A stretch of 11,274 nucleotides of DNA from Leptospiraceae bacterium (lineage in GTDB: Bacteria; Spirochaetota; Leptospiria; Turneriellales; Turneriellaceae): contig JAEUSA010000187.1 in NCBI GenBank assembly GCA_016788945.1, positions 1 to 11,274 on the forward strand, given 5' to 3'. Under the pieces are notes generated by a model. That model did not search any database, was not told the DNA's origin, and saw only the letters and a list, made by a program, of their open reading frames with translations. Positions 7,087 through 11,274 of this stretch are shown here, piece after piece. The position numbers and the translations under genes were made by a program. Each line of letters opens with the position of its first letter. The stretch's first letter is position 1.

Positions 7087-8459
7087 TATTTGCCGGCTTG
7101 TGCGAGGGTGCTGCGTACCAGCAAGAGGGATTTTTCGATTTCTGAAATATCTGACCCGTCTTTCTTCTCTTCGAAACCAAGCTTACGCGCCAGCGGGCGC
7201 ACTGTCATATGTAGAACCGGGAATTTCTGGCGCGCGGGCATCTCGAGGGCGATAAATGTCTCACCTTCGAGGCCTACTGCTGAAAAATCGTAGATGTCGA
7301 GTAGCATCTGAACTTGCAGTTTCATCAGACGCTCCGCACTGGCGCGCTGGTAAGGCAGGTTAATGCTTTCACCCCATTTTTTCTTTTCGTCATTGTCGCG
7401 CGCATACGAGGCGTAGATGGCCTTCAGCTTGCGGTTCTGCAAAACACCGGCCGCATCGCTGTCAGTGAGCGAGCGCCTCAGCGCAAGAATCATATCTTCG
7501 TAGAGCATCGGTTCACCCGAAGCGTCTTTGTAATAAGGTATTTTGGCAGTCTGCCACAGCTGCCAGATCACCGCAGTATCGATGCCGATTTCGATGCGCT
7601 TGCCGAGGTCGGGTACAACACCCGCAGCACCATTGGACGCCAACGCGGCATTTTTCATCGCCGTCAGCTCTTCGGCGGTGAGGCCGACAAATTGTCCCGC
7701 CAGTTCAGCAAAAGGCAAACTCTGCGCCTGCATATAAGGCACGGTGTTCGTGATCAGCACGCGCACCTTGTGCGCGGGATTTTTCTTATAGGCCTCGGCG
7801 ATCGCCGTGTAGATATTGCGACCCGCCCGGTCGATCAGCTCGGCGCGCTCGTAAGGCGCCAGATTCACGCGCAGCGCCTGAAAAGCCGGCAGCACGAGGC
7901 TTGCCGAATCTTGCAGAAAGGAGATTTCCCCTAACGCCATAACCTGCGCGGCAAGGCATTTCGCCGCCCGCGGTGAGGCGTCGGTATAATGCAGCGTAAC
8001 ATTTTCACCCAGCGCACGGTACGAAGCGACGTGTAACCCCGTTTTTTTGCCTTCGCTGTTGGCGACTTGCAGTGATTTCAGATAGCGGCGGGTGGTGACA
8101 ATTTTCTCGGAACGCACGTTGCAATCTGAATCGATGACATCCATCGCCGCGAGCGGGTATTCCGCAAAACTGAGATTATTGCTGAGGTAGAAATTTACCG
8201 GCACGGGTAGCAGGCGGCGGCCTGCCGGATCGCGCAGTACATGCAGTTTTTCCGTGAGCCAGTTATAATCATAGCGCGAAACATATTCAGTTGAGACGGA
8301 AAACATCGTCTCTTGCATACGGCGCGTGAGTTTTACCGGCGCTGAGGCACCTTTTACGGGAAGGCTTTCAAAGCTATCGCGGGTGAAAAATGAGATAATG
8401 GTCGAGATAATCAGTGCACTGACCACGAGCGCCAGCAGACTGCCTAAAGCCTTTCGCAT
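7086..8459 (-). CDS. Membrane-anchored exported protein of unknown function
   Basis: 457 residues, not recognised. After MRK comes a hydrophobic segment (about 5-25) that can serve as an uncleaved anchor or signal peptide; the remaining 430 residues are soluble and probably periplasmic. The chain contains only two cysteines, C113 and C168, which could form one disulfide. The middle has the strand KVRVLITNTVPYMQ followed by helix-rich sequence, and the C-terminal third is rich in charged helices. The ATG has no clear ribosome site, but a TGA stands four codons upstream in frame, so the start cannot lie further out. It is the first gene of the minus-strand operon with the small membrane protein and the transketolase half, which gives no firm clue to its job. 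Confidence 0.78.
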   Translation of the reverse strand: MRKALGSLLALVVSALIISTIISFFTRDSFESLPVKGASAPVKLTRRMQETMFSVSTEYVSRYDYNWLTEKLHVLRDPAGRRLLPVPVNFYLSNNLSFAEYPLAAMDVIDSDCNVRSEKIVTTRRYLKSLQVANSEGKKTGLHVASYRALGENVTLHYTDASPRAAKCLAAQVMALGEISFLQDSASLVLPAFQALRVNLAPYERAELIDRAGRNIYTAIAEAYKKNPAHKVRVLITNTVPYMQAQSLPFAELAGQFVGLTAEELTAMKNAALASNGAAGVVPDLGKRIEIGIDTAVIWQLWQTAKIPYYKDASGEPMLYEDMILALRRSLTDSDAAGVLQNRKLKAIYASYARDNDEKKKWGESINLPYQRASAERLMKLQVQMLLDIYDFSAVGLEGETFIALEMPARQKFPVLHMTVRPLARKLGFEEKKDGSDISEIEKSLLLVRSTLAQAGK

Positions 8460-8626
8460 AGGTAAAGGTCAATATTTTGCCGCGCAAGCAAAGCATTTTA
8501 TGCTCTGATCCGGCAGGTGTGAGCGTATTTTATCTCTGTGCAGGCGATAAAAGCGACCACAGCCGTATTGCGCAAGTCCGGCTAAAAAATCATTGTCAAA
8601 CAGCTTAGCATACCGCAGCAGGACGT
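8460..8626. promoter_or_regulatory. Divergent intergenic region, presumed promoters for both sides
   Basis: This 167-base region separates two divergently transcribed genes, so promoters for both should lie here. No -35/-10 pair was convincing on either strand. It contains the short palindrome AGCATTTTATGCT (about 8492-8504) and AT-rich patches. The ribosome site AGGA (8620-8623) precedes the gspG start by only three bases. Confidence 0.35.
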
Positions 8627-9064
8627 ATGAAGATCAAATCGATCAGAAAGAGACGTGGTTTTACACTCATCGAGCTCATGGTAGTGCTCGTGATTCTCGG
8701 CGGCCTGATGGGCGTGCTGCTTGTTGTCCTCAAAGACGATAAGGCAAGCCGGGCGAAGGCCGAAGTGGAACTCAAAGTGACCTACGGCAAAATACAGTTC
8801 GCGCTGTTTGAATTCAAGAACAAATATGGTCGCAACCCGACACAAGAAGAGGGACTCGAAGCGCTCGTTACACAACCCCCTGGGCTCGAAGGCTGGGGTG
8901 GCCCGTATATGGACAAACGTTACCTGCTCGATCCTTGGAAAAACAAGTTCAAATACACTGTCGAAGGCAGCCAGGCCAAAATCATGAGTCTGGGCGCTGA
9001 TGGGCGCGAGGGCGGCGAAAAAGACGACGCCGATATCGACCTGAGCACCATTCTCGACCGTTAA
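8627..9064 (+). CDS. gspG: Type II secretion major pseudopilin (GspG-like)
   Basis: 145 residues, the usual GspG length. The leader MKIKSIRKRRG is cut by prepilin peptidase after Gly11, leaving Phe12 to be N-methylated, and the helper Glu (+5) is Glu16 in FTLIELMVV. The hydrophobic helix runs about 12-36. The C-terminal domain has the family's conserved points: GRNPTQEEGLEALV, then GWGGPYMDK, LLDPWKNKFKY, and the calcium-loop region SLGADGREGGE followed by DDADIDL. GspG polymerises into the periplasmic pseudopilus that pushes substrates through the outer-membrane secretin. No other gsp genes are adjacent, so the rest of the apparatus must be encoded elsewhere. A T4P-like or specialised pseudopilin role remains possible, but the C-terminal signature fits GspG well. 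Confidence 0.93.
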   Translation: MKIKSIRKRRGFTLIELMVVLVILGGLMGVLLVVLKDDKASRAKAEVELKVTYGKIQFALFEFKNKYGRNPTQEEGLEALVTQPPGLEGWGGPYMDKRYLLDPWKNKFKYTVEGSQAKIMSLGADGREGGEKDDADIDLSTILDR

Positions 9065-9076
9065 GGCCGTTCACAC

Positions 9077-9103
9077 GGGGGGCGAAGTCAAGTTCGCTCC
9101 CCC
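9077..9103 (+). terminator. GC-rich hairpin after gspG
   Basis: GGGGG (9077-9081) pairs with CCCCC (9099-9103) and GCGAA (9082-9086) with TTCGC (9093-9097), with one bulged T at 9098 and loop GTCAAG. It starts 13 bases after the gspG stop. The downstream sequence is not T-rich, so it could be a terminator or a 3' stabilising hairpin. Confidence 0.55.
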
Positions 9104-9108
9104 TCACA

Positions 9109-9138
9109 GCCGAAAATTATCTATCCGTTAATTTCGGC
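9109..9138. repeat. Second hairpin, upstream of the 100-aa gene
   Basis: The inverted repeat GCCGAAAATT (9109-9118) and AATTTCGGC (9130-9138) forms a nine-pair stem with one bulged A and an 11-base loop. It ends three bases before the ATG at 9142, so if transcribed it would cover the ribosome-binding region of that gene. It could also be an operator or part of a terminator pair with 9077-9103. Confidence 0.45.
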
Positions 9139-9141
9139 CCT

Positions 9142-9444
9142 ATGCAGCACTACAGAGTAAAAGTCCTCATCGCCATGCAGCGAGACGGTGTGTTCGTTCA
9201 TCGAAACGAATTCATGCATCCCGAATCCTTTGCGCTCCTCGACGATGCGCTCGCCTTCTGCGCGGGCGACATGGAAGAAAAAATGCAGACGGGTAACTAC
9301 TTTCGTTCGCAGCTTTACGGCTTTGACCTTGTCCGCTACCGCAATTTGTGCACGCAAAACATGTATATCGCCTACCGTGTAGCGATTCAGACCGTTAACC
9401 GTTCACTGCTGGCACGCGATTTTGAATCGCTGACATATATTTGA
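9142..9444 (+). CDS. Hypothetical protein, 100 aa
   Basis: Not recognised. The 100 residues have no signal peptide or membrane segment and look like a small soluble cytoplasmic protein of mixed alpha/beta type: a strand near 3-12 (HYRVKVLIAM), a helix near 28-47 (PESFALLDDALAFCAGDMEE), and a Tyr/Arg-rich stretch near 53-67. Codon use matches the neighbouring genes, with many C- and G-ending codons, which supports a real gene over the shorter opposite-strand frame at 9121-9357. The ribosome site is weak and a hairpin sits just upstream. The next gene starts 32 bases after its stop without an evident terminator, so it may be co-transcribed with the cyclase. Confidence 0.62.
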   Translation: MQHYRVKVLIAMQRDGVFVHRNEFMHPESFALLDDALAFCAGDMEEKMQTGNYFRSQLYGFDLVRYRNLCTQNMYIAYRVAIQTVNRSLLARDFESLTYI

Positions 9445-9476
9445 CCCGCTGATTTTGATTCAACTTGTGACGGCCG

Positions 9477-10550
9477 ATGGCCGCCCGCACCACGCGCGTT
9501 CTACTGATCGAAGACGATGACGTGCAGGGCGAAATATTGAAATCCCTGCTCGAGCAGCAGGGATACATCGTAGAATATTTCTTAGATGGCCGCTCGGCGA
9601 TGACGCGGCTCGAAAACACACAATTCGACCTTGCCTTCATCGACATCTACCTGCCCGACATTTCGGGCCTCGACGTACTCGACTCGATGCGCGCAAGCCC
9701 GACGCATGCGGGTACACCGATTTTGATGATGACCGCCGATGCGACCGAAGATACTTCGGTACTCGCACTCGTCAAAGAAGCAGACGAGGTGCTCATCAAG
9801 CCGCTGCGGCACAGCGAATTTTTGCTGAAGGCAAGGCTATGGCTCGAACGGCAACGCGAACGGCAAAAGCTGCGCGAGGCAAACGCGCGCCTCGAGACGC
9901 AGAGCAAAATCATGTCGCAATATTTTTCCGATGATGTGATTGAAAAGATCACGGCCTCGGGCACGATGATGAAACCCGAGCTCATACCTGCAACGGTCAT
10001 GTTCTTCGACCTGCGCAGTTTCACCGCACTATCCGAAAAACTCGACCCGGCAAACGTCGCTGAACTGCTCAACGTCATTTTTACCGACCTGATGGATCTC
10101 ATCTTCTCGCATGGCGGGTCGGTGAATAAGTTCATCGGCGACGCCATCATGGCGACCTTCGGTGCTCCGCTCAGTCAGGGCAACGATGCGCTCAATGCGG
10201 TCAAATGCAGCCTCGCCATTCGTGAAGCGATGGGGCTGTTTAATCAGGTAAAGCCTGCGTATCTCAGTGAAGATATCCGCTTTGGTATCGGCATAGCCAG
10301 CGGCACCGTTTTTTCCGGTACTGTCGGTTCGTTCCGGCGTCTTGAGTATACTGTACTCGGCGACGTCGTTAATGTCGCCAGCCGCCTCGAATCGATGAAC
10401 AAAATTTCTCGCACCAACATCCTGATGGACGGGCGCACGCGCGAACTTGTCGGTGCAGCCGTCGAATGCCGCAAAATCCGTTTTGAAGAAAGAATCCGCG
10501 GTAAAACGCAACAGGTCGAAATCTTCGAACCTATTCGCTTGGTCGGCTAA
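9477..10550 (+). CDS. Response regulator fused to class III adenylate cyclase
   Basis: 357 residues. An N-terminal receiver domain (about 6-122) has all key residues: acidic pair D13/D14, phospho-acceptor D56 in FIDIYLPD, T86 and K108-P109. A helical linker (about 119-146) with heptad character leads to a cyclase catalytic domain (about 170-350). Metal-binding aspartates are D178 (FFDLRSFT) and D222 (KFIGDAIMATFG). K218 and T292 occupy the purine-specifying positions, a Lys/Thr pair typical of class IIIb adenylate cyclases, and N299 and R303 (NVASR) are the transition-state residues. The enzyme should convert ATP to cAMP as a dimer, controlled by phosphorylation from an unlinked histidine kinase. 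No kinase gene is in the window. The stop overlaps the hisD start (TAATG). The ATG has only a weak ribosome site. Confidence 0.93.
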   Translation: MAARTTRVLLIEDDDVQGEILKSLLEQQGYIVEYFLDGRSAMTRLENTQFDLAFIDIYLPDISGLDVLDSMRASPTHAGTPILMMTADATEDTSVLALVKEADEVLIKPLRHSEFLLKARLWLERQRERQKLREANARLETQSKIMSQYFSDDVIEKITASGTMMKPELIPATVMFFDLRSFTALSEKLDPANVAELLNVIFTDLMDLIFSHGGSVNKFIGDAIMATFGAPLSQGNDALNAVKCSLAIREAMGLFNQVKPAYLSEDIRFGIGIASGTVFSGTVGSFRRLEYTVLGDVVNVASRLESMNKISRTNILMDGRTRELVGAAVECRKIRFEERIRGKTQQVEIFEPIRLVG

Positions 10551-11274
10551 TGTCTGCCCCGCTGATACGCACGCAAAAATACTCTGCCCTCAGTGAGAGC
10601 GAGCGCGAATCTCTATTTTCGCGCGCAGGCCTCGACCTCGAAAGTGTACGCAAACAGACGATTGATCCGCTGGCAAAAAACTTTCGCGCCGGTGCGCTGA
10701 ATGCCCTGCGCAATGCGGCGACGAACTTCGAAGGTTTTGTGCCCGAATCGTGGATTATCCATGGCGAAGAGCTTGCGGCCGCGGGGCGGCGATTTGCCGA
10801 AGCAGAACCTGCGGTATTTGCCGCTTTTCAGGCGGCCTACCGCAATATTGAAGAATTCCACCGCAAGCAGGTGCAATCACCCTTCAGCGCCCAAATCGCG
10901 GGCAACGAACTGGGAATGAAATTCGTACCATTCGACCGCGTGGCACTCTATGTACCGGGCGGCAAGGCGCGTTACCCGTCGACGGTGCTGATGGGTGTTA
11001 TTCCCGCGCGCATCGCGGGTGTGGCCGATATCACCGTGCTCACGCCACCCGATCCTCAGCTCAAGCGCGTGCCCGACGTTGTGCTGGCGATGGCACACCT
11101 TGCCGGTGCAACGCGCGTGCTGCAGGCCGGCGGTGCACAGGCGATTTTGGCCGCGGCGCATGGTTTGCCGCAACTGTCGTTTGCCGCGGTTGATTTTATC
11201 TACGGCCCGGGCAATATTTACGTTTCGGCAGCTAAAATACACGCTGCTGGGGAAAACCTGTGCGGTATCGATTC
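10550..11274 (+). CDS. hisD: Histidinol dehydrogenase, 5' part (runs past the window end)
   Basis: The frame stays open from the ATG at 10550 to the window end, giving 241 complete codons of a protein that is usually about 430 residues. HisD catalyses the last two steps of histidine synthesis, oxidising L-histidinol to L-histidine with two NAD+. Family motifs are clear: the conserved block RVALYVPGGKARYPSTVLM at about residues 128-146, then PARIAGV, the stretch AGGAQAI, and YGPGNIYVSAAK near the end. The catalytic Glu-His pair and zinc ligands lie beyond the window edge and cannot be checked. The start overlaps the cyclase stop as TAATG, implying translation coupled to the cyclase gene; no independent strong ribosome site is seen. 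Confidence 0.95.
   Translation, partial: MSAPLIRTQKYSALSESERESLFSRAGLDLESVRKQTIDPLAKNFRAGALNALRNAATNFEGFVPESWIIHGEELAAAGRRFAEAEPAVFAAFQAAYRNIEEFHRKQVQSPFSAQIAGNELGMKFVPFDRVALYVPGGKARYPSTVLMGVIPARIAGVADITVLTPPDPQLKRVPDVVLAMAHLAGATRVLQAGGAQAILAAAHGLPQLSFAAVDFIYGPGNIYVSAAKIHAAGENLCGID

Noticed and set aside
7314..7934. 206-aa plus-strand open frame
   Set aside because: It is antisense to the 457-aa exported protein gene, which has an anchor, a coupled downstream gene and coherent protein composition.
8583..8621. Sigma-70 promoter for gspG using TTGTCA at 8593
   Set aside because: No acceptable -10 element lies 16-18 bases downstream, so the match is not supported.
9121..9357. 78-aa minus-strand open frame
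   Set aside because: It is shorter than the plus-strand gene it opposes, has no ribosome site that I could see, and includes the hairpin region in its 3' end.

Overview
The window comes from a Gram-negative-type bacterium with roughly 54% G+C (estimated by eye). It has lipoprotein-like and TonB-like envelope proteins and a type II secretion pseudopilin. The combination of a GldA/GldF/GldG-type ABC system with a DUF4340 protein, a half-length transketolase, a response-regulator adenylate cyclase and a loosely matching lipobox suggests a spirochaete of the Leptospirales (Turneriella or Leptonema type). That placement is inference, not demonstrated. The gene order looks chromosomal and ordinary: no transposase, phage, CRISPR, tRNA or rRNA was found.

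Left region, + strand, 1-5685: a tightly packed six-gene operon. It holds the 3' part of a GldA-like ABC ATPase, a GldF-like ABC-2 permease, a GldG-like periplasmic auxiliary protein, a DUF4340 protein, a TPR lipoprotein starting with TTG, and a TonB C-terminal-like protein. Gaps are short or negative, so these are probably co-expressed parts of one envelope-spanning machine. The ABC-GldG-DUF4340 core is a known but poorly understood arrangement; the TPR and TonB-like genes look like an accessory extension.

Middle: 5686-5816 lies between convergent genes and carries two copies of a 49-bp repeat, 59 bp apart, each able to fold into a branched hairpin. The second copy has a perfect 11-bp outer stem. 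On the minus strand, 8459 down to 5817 is a three-gene operon: an unrecognised membrane-anchored exported protein, a small four-helix membrane protein with three His-Arg pairs, and the N-terminal (thiamine diphosphate-binding) half of transketolase without its C-terminal partner nearby.

Right region, + strand, 8627-11274: a stand-alone gspG-like major pseudopilin gene follows a divergent intergenic region and ends in two consecutive hairpins. Then come a 100-aa unknown protein, a response regulator fused to a class III adenylate cyclase, and the 5' part of hisD (histidinol dehydrogenase). The cyclase stop and the hisD start overlap as TAATG, so a cAMP signalling gene and a histidine biosynthesis gene are probably translated from one message.
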